Part shown: positions 30,270 to 39,726 of the stretch, one piece after another | Numbering within the stretch: the first letter of the stretch is position 1 | How the letters are laid out: the number at the start of each line of letters is the position of its first letter | From: Heyndrickxia vini | GTDB taxonomy: Bacteria; Bacillota; Bacilli; Bacillales; Bacillaceae_C | Assembly (NCBI RefSeq): GCF_016772275.1 | Contig: NZ_CP065425.1 | Span: forward strand, 4,208,001 to 4,272,000 | DNA length: 64,000 nt | Direction of reading: 5' to 3' | The notes under the pieces: model-generated | The model's input: the letters and a program-made list of their open reading frames with translations, nothing else | What the model was told of the DNA's origin: nothing | Database searches by the model: none | Made by a program: the position numbers and the translations under genes

Positions 30270-31445
30270 CTACCTATCAAATACAAGAACATAGGTTTTT
30301 CGATCATCGTCATCATATTGGACGACCACAGAAATAACCGTTTTGTTACCTTCATCTAATTGGATAGTTTTTTTAGTTTCGCCTTCAATCTTTATCGTTG
30401 AACTACTGTGCACTGCTACTGGTGAAATTGTGACATTTTTGGTTTCTTTATCTACTGCGATATGGTAAGTAAATTCATCCTTAACAAATGTACTATCCCA
30501 TGTACCTGTTGAAACTGTGAGAGATGAAAGCATCGCCTTACTTGTTTTTTGTTCCGTCGTACTAGGCAACTGTTGTGGTGTACCTGCTGTTGTTTTCTGC
30601 ACTGTAACAGCTTGGCCACCTTTTTGATTGTTTTGTTGTATGTTTGTATTACGATTTGTGCTGGTCGTTGGACCAATTGATGGTTTAGTACTAATAGTGG
30701 TACCAGGGGTTGACTTGCCAGGTGATTTACCTGGTGACTTATCATTACTCTTTAATCGTTTGACATGAAAGTTATACGTTTTTGACTCCCCATTTTCTGC
30801 TGTTACCGTAATGCGAATAGTGCTTTCACCGACAGGAACATTCACTGTCATCCCATTCTTTGTGACTGATTTATTATTGATCTTAATGGTCGAAGTCTTT
30901 TTCATAGCAGTCGGAATAATTTTGATCCTCTCTTCGTTGTTTAAACCTTCAATGTTATAGGTAGTAGTACTTGGAGAAAAACGTGGGGATAGCACCCCAT
31001 CTGATAGTTCAATATGTTTTAGTGAATTATCTCCATTCTGCTCTCTAGTAATTGTAAGTTTATACGTACTAGATTCATTCGTTCCGTTATTAACTGTAAT
31101 TAGAAAAAGATTTTCTCCAGTTTTAAGTGAATACGTTTCGGAAGTTCCATTTCCTACATTTTTTCCGTTAACGGTAATTTGAGCACTCGAAGTATTACTT
31201 TTTAAAAGCAAATTAATCTCCTGAACCTTATTTTCCACCGTAGCGGAGTATACCTTTACATCCGATGAGAAAGCTTGGTCAAGTTTCAGCCCACTAATTT
31301 CCAATTCCGATAATAGATTAGACTTCTGGGCAGTTTGGATTGCTGTTACACTTTCTGCAAAAGAATAAGGTATGTAACTAACCGATCCTAATCCGATCAC
31401 CGAGGCAGTAAGTAAAATCTTTAATTTTCTCGAGTTCACCATCAA
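30270..31445 (-). CDS. Secreted protein with cadherin-like beta-sandwich repeats
   Basis: 391 aa. A signal peptide (about 1-30, ending YSFAES) is followed by three repeats of a cadherin-like beta-sandwich domain of about 85 residues (LSELEISGLKLDQAFSSDV; LKHIELSDGVLSPRFSPST; LSSLTVSTGTWDSTFVKDE), each ending in a strand such as YKLTITRE. Between repeats two and three is a Ser/Thr/Pro/Gln-rich linker of about 75 residues containing KSPGKSPGKS. No cell-wall anchor or enzyme domain is visible. It is probably extracellular or envelope-associated; the function is unknown. Confidence 0.75.
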   Translation of the reverse strand: MMVNSRKLKILLTASVIGLGSVSYIPYSFAESVTAIQTAQKSNLLSELEISGLKLDQAFSSDVKVYSATVENKVQEINLLLKSNTSSAQITVNGKNVGNGTSETYSLKTGENLFLITVNNGTNESSTYKLTITREQNGDNSLKHIELSDGVLSPRFSPSTTTYNIEGLNNEERIKIIPTAMKKTSTIKINNKSVTKNGMTVNVPVGESTIRITVTAENGESKTYNFHVKRLKSNDKSPGKSPGKSTPGTTISTKPSIGPTTSTNRNTNIQQNNQKGGQAVTVQKTTAGTPQQLPSTTEQKTSKAMLSSLTVSTGTWDSTFVKDEFTYHIAVDKETKNVTISPVAVHSSSTIKIEGETKKTIQLDEGNKTVISVVVQYDDDDRKTYVLVFDR

Positions 31446-31579
31446 CTAATCCTCCAATCAACTGTTTGTTCAATAGTGAATAGTGGATTAACTATACCAA
31501 TCGAAGCTTAAATTTTGCTTAATTTATATTCTTATAACCTTCATTTACCTATAGTCCGGTTCGTGATGGATCCAAATGG

Positions 31580-32251
31580 TTAGTTATTCCTCAACATCTC
31601 CGCAAGTTCATATAAAGAATGGTATTGTAAAATTTGATAGTTCCTTCCATCCTTTTTCAAGTAGTTTTTCTCACAAAATTGTGTAAGTACATGCAGTAAG
31701 TGCCGATAGGATACACCTAAATAATCACAAACCGTTACGTGTTTCTCCTTATAAATCCCTTCATCGGCAGTTTGTAATATAAAGTCCGCAAGCCGGTTTT
31801 CAAGTGGGAAAGCGAGGCTTTGTGAATACTTAGCTGCCATAAGTGTCGCTTTTGCACTTAAAAATTTGGTTAATTCTCGGAGAAATTTTGCATCCTCCAG
31901 TAATTGTGTACGATATCGATGAAACGGAAGCGCAAAACAAATTGTCTTCGTTGATGCTTGAATACCCTTCGTATAATACACATCATTTAATAATTCCATT
32001 TCCCCAATGTAATCATGGGTATTAATCATATTAATTAAGGATACTTTCCCATTTTGATGTGTTACATATATTTTTGCCTTTCCTTCCATTACATAAAATA
32101 AAAAGTCCGGTCTCATGCCCTCTTTGATAATCCATTCATCCCGTCTGTATTCATGCACCTCCAAATACTCTTCAATTTGAAAGGAAAATAGATGTGCTAT
32201 TGAGTTATTCTCCAAATACAACCTCTTCTTCTCGCCTTTATAAACTTCCAT
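31580..32251 (-). CDS. Crp/Fnr-family transcriptional regulator (YeiL-like)
   Basis: 223 aa. A cyclic-nucleotide-binding-type beta-roll covers about 20-130 (WIIKEGMRPDFLFYVMEGKAK, shortened in the ligand loop). A long helix and a C-terminal winged helix follow at 150-215 (VTVCDYLGVSYRHLLHVLTQF). No cysteine cluster of Fnr type is present. It is transcribed divergently from the MFS gene at 32332 and is a plausible regulator of that transporter. Confidence 0.82.
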   Translation of the reverse strand: MEVYKGEKKRLYLENNSIAHLFSFQIEEYLEVHEYRRDEWIIKEGMRPDFLFYVMEGKAKIYVTHQNGKVSLINMINTHDYIGEMELLNDVYYTKGIQASTKTICFALPFHRYRTQLLEDAKFLRELTKFLSAKATLMAAKYSQSLAFPLENRLADFILQTADEGIYKEKHVTVCDYLGVSYRHLLHVLTQFCEKNYLKKDGRNYQILQYHSLYELAEMLRNN

Positions 32252-32331
32252 CTCCCACCTCAGAATATGAGATATCTCCTATTTTTTAAATGTAATTCCA
32301 TGATATCATCCAATCATTGAGGGGGAAAGTA

Positions 32332-33503
32332 ATGAATACACAACGCTGGATGAGTACACGCTTTTTAGTTTTTTTATGACATGGGGCATTTTTCTACCTT
32401 TTTGGTCAGGATGGATGATTTATACAAAAGGAATTACAGTCTCACAAGCTAGCTTGATCATGAGCTGCGGTTTAGTCGCAAGAGGTTTGTCCACATTATT
32501 TGCCTTTCCTTATTTATCAGGGAAATTTAGCAGTAAACTCCTATTGAATGTGGCGGGAATCGGCACACTGGTTGCTTTACTCTGTTATATTCCGGCAATC
32601 TCGTATGCTAGCTTACTAGTAGTAACCATCGTTTTACATTTATTTTACCCAATGTTGATGCCTGCATTAGATAGTGCTGCAAGCCTTCTAGTGAAGAGCA
32701 AACAACTACAGCATTACGGAAGAAGTCGCCAGTGGGGATCCATTGGGTTTGTCTCGGTCGGAATCATACTAACCATTTTTACAGGAATGTTTGGGGATAA
32801 GGTGATTTTTTGGGCACTTTTTCTTGGAATAATTGGGTTTGTATGTCTTAGTTTTATGCGCGCACCTGATATATTGTCTGAAAAGACGCAAGTAGATCAA
32901 ACTCAGAAGGTGAGCATATTTCAATTATTCCGTATCAAGCACTTTGGCTTAGTGCTCATAATCGTTATTTTACTGCAAGCGGCACATGCCACCTATTACA
33001 ACTATGGTTATATTTTCTTACAAGATATCCATGCACCGATATATCTAATTGGTCTCATTATTAACATTGCTGTAATTGCAGAAATTGTCTTCTTCTCCAT
33101 TGCAGATAAACGCTTCAATAAATTTTCAATAGGCTCTTTGTTGATATTAGCGGCACTTGGTTCTTCCATACGCTGGATATTAGTGTTTACCTTTCCAAAT
33201 GTAATTGTATTCTGTGTTGCGCAAACTTTACATGCATTCTCGTTTGCCATGGGGCATTTTGCCTTTATGAAATACTTAATCAACAACATTTCACACGCAC
33301 AGGTACCAAAAGCTCAAGGCATGTATTCGGCGCTTGCACTTAGCTGGAGCACCGCGGTGTTTACAATTTTCGGCGGCTATTTATACGAGATTGAGCCAAG
33401 GTATGCCTTTCTCGGAATGATCATTTGTACTCTACCGGCAATGATACTTGCTCTTGTATATCGAAAGCTTTCACTCAGAAAGGAAATCATACGTTCAATT
33501 TAA
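32332..33503 (+). pseudogene. MFS transporter (HcaT/MFS_1-like), frameshift near the N-terminus
   Basis: The body (from ATG 32376, 375 aa) is a 12-segment MFS protein beginning MTWGIFLPFWSGWM. A good ribosome site (GAGGGGG) serves ATG 32332, whose frame reads MNTQRWMSTR and then stops after a T-run. One extra T in 32362-32366 would join MNTQRWMSTR to FFSFFMTWGIF, the expected N-terminus of such transporters. Either the gene is frameshifted, the base is missing by error, or translation restarts at 32376, which lacks a ribosome site. Confidence 0.75.
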
Positions 33504-33589
33504 ATTGTTTAGTAATATTACAAAGCTGATTTAAAAATAATGTTTTAGCAATTAGCCAAGTACAATTATCAGGTTTTAACTGGCACTCC

Positions 33590-34552
33590 TTATGGAAAGA
33601 ATAAACTTAATCTCTTTTGTAAAACTTCTAAGACTTCTGGAGGCAATTCTTTGACCTTGATATCCTCACCGAGGAAAAGTAGCCAATTTGTTATTTCGGT
33701 CAGTTCTGCCGAATTATGAACATCGATAAAGGTCGTTAAAATGGCTGTCGTTTGGTAAGGATTTGTATAGGAAATTGAAACTTTTAACGGATGATATTTT
33801 TTGAACTGGGCAATCGCATTCGGACCAAGTTCCAGGACAAGGTTAATTTCTTCCTCCTGCTTACGTAGTTTTTCTAAAATCCTTTTCCTACTTAATTTAT
33901 TTTTCATCATGTAGGGTTCGACTTTATTGAGATTGTCGACATGAAAAACCCGCCTTTTTTCATCCTTTAAGTCAAAGCCTTCAATCAACCAAAGGCTTTT
34001 TTCACGATAAAGGTGCAAAAGATAAATTGGATAAGACTGTATTATCTTCCCTTCTTCGATGGTAATCAATAAATAGCTATCCAATAGGAGAATTTGGATA
34101 AGCCTTTCTAACATCGGCTGGGGTAGATCTGACAGATCTAATAGGTCGGGATTATTCGGATTGGTCCCTTCAAAAAGCAAGATTTGATTTAAGAGAACAA
34201 GGTCATCTTGTTGGTTTTCTGAGATAAGGCCAAGTAATTTTTCAGCTAAAGATTGACGGCTTTTTAGATAAGGGAGTTGTTGGTTTCTTGTAGCCATAAA
34301 AGCAATAAAAAGTGCTTTAATCTCATTATCGGTAAAGCGAACAGTAGGCAGGACAGAGTTATTCATAACAAAATAACCACCATCCCTGCCAACTTCAGCA
34401 ACAAGTGGCATCCCCATAGCTTCAATTTCTCTAATATCTCTAATAGCTGTCGAACGAGAGATGCTAAATTCCCGCATGATTTCAGTAATGGTAAAGTGGG
34501 AGCGGTTGTTGATATACCGCATAATGGTATTAATCCGTTCAACTTTTTTCAT
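33590..34552 (-). CDS. yobV: WYL-domain transcriptional regulator (YobV-like)
   Basis: 320 aa. An HTH_11 winged helix lies at 5-55 (FTITEIMREFSISRSTAIRDI). A WYL ligand-sensing domain covers about 135-220 (YPIYLLHLYREKSLWLIEGF) and a WCX-type C-terminal extension follows. It is divergent from the GyrI-like gene at 34661, the same pairing as yobV and yobU in B. subtilis. It probably controls its neighbour and itself from the 108-base shared promoter. Confidence 0.85.
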   Translation of the reverse strand: MKKVERINTIMRYINNRSHFTITEIMREFSISRSTAIRDIREIEAMGMPLVAEVGRDGGYFVMNNSVLPTVRFTDNEIKALFIAFMATRNQQLPYLKSRQSLAEKLLGLISENQQDDLVLLNQILLFEGTNPNNPDLLDLSDLPQPMLERLIQILLLDSYLLITIEEGKIIQSYPIYLLHLYREKSLWLIEGFDLKDEKRRVFHVDNLNKVEPYMMKNKLSRKRILEKLRKQEEEINLVLELGPNAIAQFKKYHPLKVSISYTNPYQTTAILTTFIDVHNSAELTEITNWLLFLGEDIKVKELPPEVLEVLQKRLSLFFP

Positions 34553-34660
34553 AAGGTCTCCTAAACAGTGTCACTTTTTGACATGATTTAAGGTTATCAT
34601 ATACTTAGCAAATGAAGAACACAAGTCGTTTGACTAATAAAAAAAAGGATGGTTTTGAAC

Positions 34661-35140
34661 ATGGCAAATTACACTTTAGAACAAAAAGACAGTTTTACCG
34701 TTTTAGGAATTGGAACAGAGCTTAAGAGCCATTACACAGATTTTGCGGGCATAAACAAAGAAAAATCGGACTTTTGGAAAGCTGTCAGCGAAGATGGAAG
34801 GCTTGATACTTTAAAATCCATTGCCACAAATGATTACATTTTTGCCGTGAACGAAGCGGTGAATAACAAGATGATGTATTATGCTGGTGTGATGACAGAG
34901 GAGAATGTACCAGAGGAGTCCAGACTTATTCAATTTCCAAAAGGGGAATACCTTGTTGTAAAGGGAGAAGGAAAGACAGGCGAAGAATTGAGTAATACGC
35001 TTACAGGCATTGCCTTCGGGCAGGCCTTACCAGAAGCAAAGGATGTTGCCTACGTTGGCGGGCCAAATACAACGGTTGAGATGGGGCAACGAAACGGCTT
35101 AGTCTTTGGTGAAATGTGGATTCCTGTTGTAAGGAAATAA
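34661..35140 (+). CDS. yobU: GyrI-like effector-binding domain protein (YobU-like)
   Basis: 159 aa, one AraC-effector-binding/GyrI-like domain (FTVLGIGTELKSHYTDFAGI, IQFPKGEYLVVKGEG). Such stand-alone domains bind small hydrophobic or cationic molecules. ATG 34661 (MANYTLEQ) is chosen with AAAGGATGG upstream. It is divergent from yobV and followed 24 bases later by an unknown small gene, probably in one transcript. Confidence 0.85.
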   Translation: MANYTLEQKDSFTVLGIGTELKSHYTDFAGINKEKSDFWKAVSEDGRLDTLKSIATNDYIFAVNEAVNNKMMYYAGVMTEENVPEESRLIQFPKGEYLVVKGEGKTGEELSNTLTGIAFGQALPEAKDVAYVGGPNTTVEMGQRNGLVFGEMWIPVVRK

Positions 35141-35164
35141 TTAGTGAAAAAAGGAGAGTTTTAA

Positions 35165-35629
35165 TTGTCCTATATCGTTGATTTTAAAAATGTATCTACA
35201 GTTGGTTTAGAGTCTTCACCAGTAGCAGAAGCACTTGCAGGTTTACGCGCTAATGAAGCACGTTATTTTATGAACAAATATAAGCATGAATTTACCGTTG
35301 TACCCGCTAGCGAAAGTCAGGAGACCCTGGATTATGCGAACCGAATTTTGAAAGAAGAACGCGATATTGAGTTTGCGGCCAAACCTTTAGAAACGTCACG
35401 TTTTCAAGTGGAAAACATTAAATTTGCCTACGTCTTTTATGAAGATGGCCTTAGCATCAACGTTATGTACACGGTTGATGACCCTAAGAAGCGTGCTGTA
35501 GGTTTTAAGCTTTCTGAAGGCATGGAGGTACCAAAGGAGTTAGAAGGTAAGTTTAAGTTTGCTAGGCAGAAGTCTAAGTTAGCTGGAACCATTCGGGGCT
35601 CGTTTTTTGTTATTAAAGGAGAATATTAA
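35165..35629 (+). CDS. Conserved protein of unknown function (154 aa)
   Basis: Soluble mixed alpha/beta protein without membrane segments, cysteines or an obvious catalytic motif. Lysine and acidic residues dominate, with segments RANEARYFMNKYKHEF and KFKFARQKSKLAGTIRGSFF. The TTG start at 35165 follows AAAAGGAGAG at good spacing. It is downstream of the YobU-like gene in the same direction and ahead of a clear terminator, so the two are co-transcribed. I do not recognise a family function. Confidence 0.75.
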   Translation: MSYIVDFKNVSTVGLESSPVAEALAGLRANEARYFMNKYKHEFTVVPASESQETLDYANRILKEERDIEFAAKPLETSRFQVENIKFAYVFYEDGLSINVMYTVDDPKKRAVGFKLSEGMEVPKELEGKFKFARQKSKLAGTIRGSFFVIKGEY

Positions 35630-35636
35630 AGAGACA

Positions 35637-35675
35637 AAACAGCACCTCTCAAATTAGAGGGTGCTGTTATTTTTT
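35637..35675 (+). terminator. Terminator of the yobU-like transcript
   Basis: CAGCACCTCT/AGAGGGTGCTG stem followed by TTATTTTTT. Confidence 0.85.
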
Positions 35676-35683
35676 CAAAAAAA

Positions 35684-35708
35684 CTTATTTACTCTTGATA
35701 CGGTTCAC
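35684..35708. repeat. Short dispersed repeat, copy 1
   Basis: CTTATTTACTCTTGATACGG plus TTCAC. The GATACGGTTCA core recurs at 40102 and 42771, and in two of three copies it follows a terminator ending GGTGCTGTTATTTTT. Confidence 0.6.
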
Positions 35709-35719
35709 ACCAAACCAAT

Positions 35720-36430
35720 CTATGATTGAATTATTTTGTTTGAGTCGACTTGTAAGTCCTTTTTTTCTCTATTTTTCTTATACAAATAAGTAAATAATCT
35801 AATATATTGTCCGACAAGTAATGCATTTAAGACAGTACCTTCTCGAATAAACATAATCTTACCAGCTAAAATTAGACCGAAGATTAATGCTAAAGCAAGT
35901 AACGTCAAGTCAAAAAATGTTTTAACGTTGCCCCATTTAAAACCGGTCCTTAGCTGAACAGCATTAACGAAATTATCAATAGGCATTAGAACAACTTCAG
36001 ATTGAAGCATGAGGAAGACACCAAAGGCTAAAAATGCATCTCCAACAACAAGTGTTAAAAGTCGAGTCCAATACACAGGAAGATCTAGGTATTCAAATGT
36101 AAGGGATAAGTTGAAGTCTAAAAAAACCGCCATAATTGCTGAAGCAACCAGCCCCATAATATGGTACAATTTAAAGCCCTTTCTATACACTAAAAATGCC
36201 AACACTAACATGATACACTCTAAAATGAAATTCGCCCTTCCTTGGGTTAACCAATCGATATGCACGACGAAAACTCTTTGAAAAGCACTTTGAGGTGAAA
36301 TTCCTATCCCTGCTGTTATTGCAAAACTAACACCAAGTGACACCATATAAATACCAATAATGTAAACAATCCAACGTTTTACTAGGCTACTTTTATCTGT
36401 CTTTAAACCGCTTTCATTTTGCATAAACAT
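35720..36430 (-). CDS. YczE/YyaS/YitT-family membrane protein
   Basis: 236 aa with five or six membrane segments, of the YitT-like integral membrane family. The family-like stretch GIGISPQSAFQRVFV lies early and VLMPIDNFVNAVQLRTGFKWG in the middle. The function is not established for this family. It is a single gene by orientation, facing away from its neighbours. Confidence 0.75.
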   Translation of the reverse strand: MFMQNESGLKTDKSSLVKRWIVYIIGIYMVSLGVSFAITAGIGISPQSAFQRVFVVHIDWLTQGRANFILECIMLVLAFLVYRKGFKLYHIMGLVASAIMAVFLDFNLSLTFEYLDLPVYWTRLLTLVVGDAFLAFGVFLMLQSEVVLMPIDNFVNAVQLRTGFKWGNVKTFFDLTLLALALIFGLILAGKIMFIREGTVLNALLVGQYIRLFTYLYKKNREKKDLQVDSNKIIQS

Positions 36431-36690
36431 CCTCCTATTACCCTAAGAAATTTTGTAAGTGTAAATCAATCATTTACTATCTTGGGTGGAACATTTTGCA
36501 TCTGTTAACTATGGAAACTAATCGTTTCTATAAAACTAAGTAACAAAATGAAGTTGCTATCTTCCATCATTATAAAATGTTAGTGAACTAGCTGACTATC
36601 CCAAAAGTCGTATACTTCGAAATAAGCGAATAACTTTGGAGATGATTCTGATAATGATGGAACATTATAAGTGTGGACCTCACAGTCCAG

Positions 36691-38418
36691 TTACTCTTCC
36701 ATAAAACGAAAACGGTGTAGTGAGATAAATAGACTTAATAATTTATTAACGACAGGTTCCCCTTCATTATGATTTCCCATCGTTTCTAACGTTGCATCAA
36801 TCGCGTCTGCACTGGCTGTCAATTCATCTACTGTCATATTTGCCATTACTCCATAGATTTCCAAAGGCATGACACTTTTGTTTTCTAAGTTATCTGTAAC
36901 AATACAAGCACCTGAATATTTATCTACTTCTTTCGCACAGTAACACATTTCTTCACTATTTTGACCAACTACGACAAAATATGGTGTTGGTGCCGGCCAT
37001 GTAGTCCCAACAGCACCATGATCAACATAGACGCCTTTAAATAATCCGTTCACAACATGTCTCTTACCATTTGCATATCGTTGAATGACGGATAATCTAC
37101 TATAAGACTTTCCTTCATATTCTGGAATGACCACACCATCTTTGAATGGTACCCAAATTTCTTGGTAGAAGTTTGCATGTCCTCTGCCATACACATCAAA
37201 TAAATATACTTTTGCTCGTGTGCCGTCTTCCGATATTTCTAATGGTTCAATATCTAACTGTTCCGGTGTTAAGTCATCTAAACCTCTGACTGCTTCTGTA
37301 CACATGCCTGAATAGTCATTATCCGCATTTTTTAGTAACCTTTTATCTTTTGCAATTAAATCCCCATCTTTAAATACGTAAAGTGGATTAATATTTGATA
37401 AACTGTCTGTTAATACAATGTCTGCATAACGCCCTGGTGTTAAGGATCCGATTTCATGATCCATATGAAATGATTTTGCAGTATTATAGGATGCCATTTT
37501 AATAGCTTTAATCGGGTTGATGCCCATCTCAACACAATAGGAAATAATCCAATCCATATGCCCCATTTTAAGAAGTCTTTCCACTGAAATATTATCTGTA
37601 CAGAGCATAAAATTGTCTGTTGGAAATTTACGGTCGACAATCGCACGTAATAACGTTTTAATAACTTCACTACTGCCTACGCCAAATTTTATTTGTGTTG
37701 GGAAACCATAACGAATACTTTTTTCAATATCCTTTTCATTCCATACATCATGATTATTAGATACACCCACAGCAGGTAAATAATTTAGCATCATATCGGA
37801 AAGTGCGGTTAACCCCCAATGTCCATCAATAAATACACCTTTTTCTCTTGCCCATGCTAATTTTTGAAAATCCTCTATATCACCTTTACTATATTTAAAA
37901 TGATCTAATTCACCAAGTCCAATGACTGGGGCCATTTCCAATACTGCTTTTGTAACGTCAGGGTCTGTTTTCTTTCCGGGTGCCAATGCAAACAAGCGAT
38001 ATGGTAGTTTTTCATAGCCTTCAAAAAGTTCTGTTGCTGCTTTGATGCCATCTTCTTTTGCCGCGCTAAGAAGATCGAGACATTCTGCAAAAATAGTTGT
38101 GGTACCATTTGGAACCATCGCTTCAGCTAATGCTGTAGGGTGGGCTAATTGTGATTCAAAATGTAGATGTGCATCTATTAATCCCGGAATTGCATATAAT
38201 CCCTGCCCATCGAAGACATCCTTTACTTGAATAATAGATTCATCTGGATTGAGTGCAATAATTCTTTTGTCATAAATAAGCAAAGACCCCTCATACACAG
38301 TTTCTCCATGCACGTCTAAAATGTTTAAATTCTTCATGAGTAAGTCTGCTTCTGCTTTTCCTTCGAGGATACGAAAAATAGTTTGAACTTTTTCTAATTG
38401 ATTAGTTGTTTCTTGCAT
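36691..38418 (-). CDS. Adenine deaminase-family amidohydrolase, substrate uncertain
   Basis: 575 aa, the usual length of AdeC-type enzymes. The composite amidohydrolase fold is clear: metal-binding DAHLHFES (His84, His86), GHWGL, LCTDNISVERLL, and a C-terminal extra domain. In canonical adenine deaminases that C-terminal domain has a TSVAHDSHN-type motif; here the equivalent place reads VGTTWPAPTPYFVVVG. That argues for a different substrate, so I do not call it ade. Two LacI-type operators lie in its promoter region. RBS AGAAGGGAA precedes ATG 38418. Confidence 0.8.
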   Translation of the reverse strand: MQETTNQLEKVQTIFRILEGKAEADLLMKNLNILDVHGETVYEGSLLIYDKRIIALNPDESIIQVKDVFDGQGLYAIPGLIDAHLHFESQLAHPTALAEAMVPNGTTTIFAECLDLLSAAKEDGIKAATELFEGYEKLPYRLFALAPGKKTDPDVTKAVLEMAPVIGLGELDHFKYSKGDIEDFQKLAWAREKGVFIDGHWGLTALSDMMLNYLPAVGVSNNHDVWNEKDIEKSIRYGFPTQIKFGVGSSEVIKTLLRAIVDRKFPTDNFMLCTDNISVERLLKMGHMDWIISYCVEMGINPIKAIKMASYNTAKSFHMDHEIGSLTPGRYADIVLTDSLSNINPLYVFKDGDLIAKDKRLLKNADNDYSGMCTEAVRGLDDLTPEQLDIEPLEISEDGTRAKVYLFDVYGRGHANFYQEIWVPFKDGVVIPEYEGKSYSRLSVIQRYANGKRHVVNGLFKGVYVDHGAVGTTWPAPTPYFVVVGQNSEEMCYCAKEVDKYSGACIVTDNLENKSVMPLEIYGVMANMTVDELTASADAIDATLETMGNHNEGEPVVNKLLSLFISLHRFRFMEE

Positions 38419-38473
38419 GTGAAATCTTCCCTTCTAGACGAAATTTTTATAAGTAAACGTTTTAAACTATTTG

Positions 38474-38487
38474 GTTAATCGATTAAC
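38474..38487 (-). promoter_or_regulatory. LacI-family operator 1 (amidohydrolase promoter)
   Basis: GTTAATCGATTAAC, a perfect 14-bp palindrome, 56 bases upstream of the amidohydrolase start. The same sequence occurs at 38540 and 39635. Confidence 0.8.
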
Positions 38488-38539
38488 TAAATTTTAAAAA
38501 ATAAAGGATATTACCATTTGCAGTTAGTCTTCAAAAGAA

Positions 38540-38553
38540 GTTAATCGATTAAC
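38540..38553 (-). promoter_or_regulatory. LacI-family operator 2 (amidohydrolase promoter)
   Basis: Second exact copy of GTTAATCGATTAAC, 66 bases centre to centre from operator 1. That is about six helical turns, suitable for looping by a tetramer. Confidence 0.8.
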
Positions 38554-38620
38554 CATTATACGTGTAACCCCTTACAAGTTTGAAAAGGGGGTGATTCAGC
38601 CTGATTTATTTTAAAAGAAA

Positions 38621-39601
38621 TCAGGCAGATTCACGTTCTACAATAAATGGCTCCACTACGGTAACATCCTCAAATTTTTTATTCGAAATTTGATTCAAAA
38701 TAATTTCCGCACTCTTTTGTCCCAACACCCAGTTTTGTAAATCGACGCATGTGAGTTCCGGTGTTGAGATTTCCGAAATAAGTGAATTACCTAGACTAAG
38801 CACGGAAATATCCCCAGGTATTTGTATATTGGACTTGGCAAATGCTTTCGTTAAGTAGACCGCGCTTTTCTCATCAAGCACAAACACGCCATTAATCTGA
38901 TGTTCAATAAGTTTGGGTACAAAATCCTTGATAACATTTTTGTCATCAGGTATTTCTATTAACATTGGCTCCTGACCACTATTTGTTGCTTGCCTATACC
39001 CATCTAAAAAGTATTTCAGCAAATGCTTCGGTAAAGGCTTATGCATAAAAGCAATGTTTTCCTTCTTCTTTTTAATCAGATGTTCTGTACCGATTTTGCT
39101 CGCTTTTACTAAGTCAGGATATAAAAGTGGAAAACCTTCATAAGGTATACATCTATTCGCATACACGACTGGAATCTTCCAACCTAAAACATCCTCTTTA
39201 ATTTTCTCTTTAAAAGATGTATCCGGAAATAATCCAATAAAAATAATACCAGCCACCATATTCTCTCTCATGAGATTTAGAATATCATCTTCACTTAAAT
39301 GAAGATTATCCACTTCATAGATAAAAATATTGTATTGATGTTCAGCCAATGTCTGACTGATCCCAGAAGTAATCTCCGAATAATACAGATGATTCAATTT
39401 AGGTAAAATCACCGCAACATTGGAAGTCACTTGTTGTTTTAATGATTTGGCGATGACATTAGGAACATAGCCTAATTCCTTAATCGCCGCTTCAATTCTG
39501 TCTTCCGTTTCCTTTTTTACGACAATATTGGAATTGAGATATCTAGAAACAGTACATGTACTTACCTTTGCATGCTTAGCGATATCCTTTAAAGTAGCCA
39601 T
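38621..39601 (-). CDS. LacI-family transcriptional repressor
   Basis: 326 aa. The LacI headpiece opens MATLKDIAKHAKVSTCTVSR with the hinge helix VIAKSLKQQ near residue 55. A periplasmic-binding-like effector domain follows from about 60. It lies directly upstream of the amidohydrolase gene on the same strand, with two of the palindromes between them and a third before its own start, so it likely represses both. The effector is unknown but probably relates to the amidohydrolase substrate. Confidence 0.88.
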   Translation of the reverse strand: MATLKDIAKHAKVSTCTVSRYLNSNIVVKKETEDRIEAAIKELGYVPNVIAKSLKQQVTSNVAVILPKLNHLYYSEITSGISQTLAEHQYNIFIYEVDNLHLSEDDILNLMRENMVAGIIFIGLFPDTSFKEKIKEDVLGWKIPVVYANRCIPYEGFPLLYPDLVKASKIGTEHLIKKKKENIAFMHKPLPKHLLKYFLDGYRQATNSGQEPMLIEIPDDKNVIKDFVPKLIEHQINGVFVLDEKSAVYLTKAFAKSNIQIPGDISVLSLGNSLISEISTPELTCVDLQNWVLGQKSAEIILNQISNKKFEDVTVVEPFIVERESA

Positions 39602-39634
39602 TTTATTTCTCTCCTATTTCATAAAACACATTTA

Positions 39635-39648
39635 GTTAATCGATTAAC
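39635..39648 (-). promoter_or_regulatory. LacI-family operator 3 (autoregulatory)
   Basis: Third exact copy of GTTAATCGATTAAC, 33 bases upstream of the lacI-family start codon. Confidence 0.8.
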
Positions 39649-39726
39649 CTCTAACTAAAATTAGCATAACACAAAATTCCCAAATTGCAATATTATTTTT
39701 TAAATAAAATTTATATTCTGATAAAT

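Noticed and set aside
36691-38418. Firm assignment as adenine deaminase (ade)
   Set aside because: The family fold fits, but the C-terminal motif typical of proven adenine deaminases is absent.
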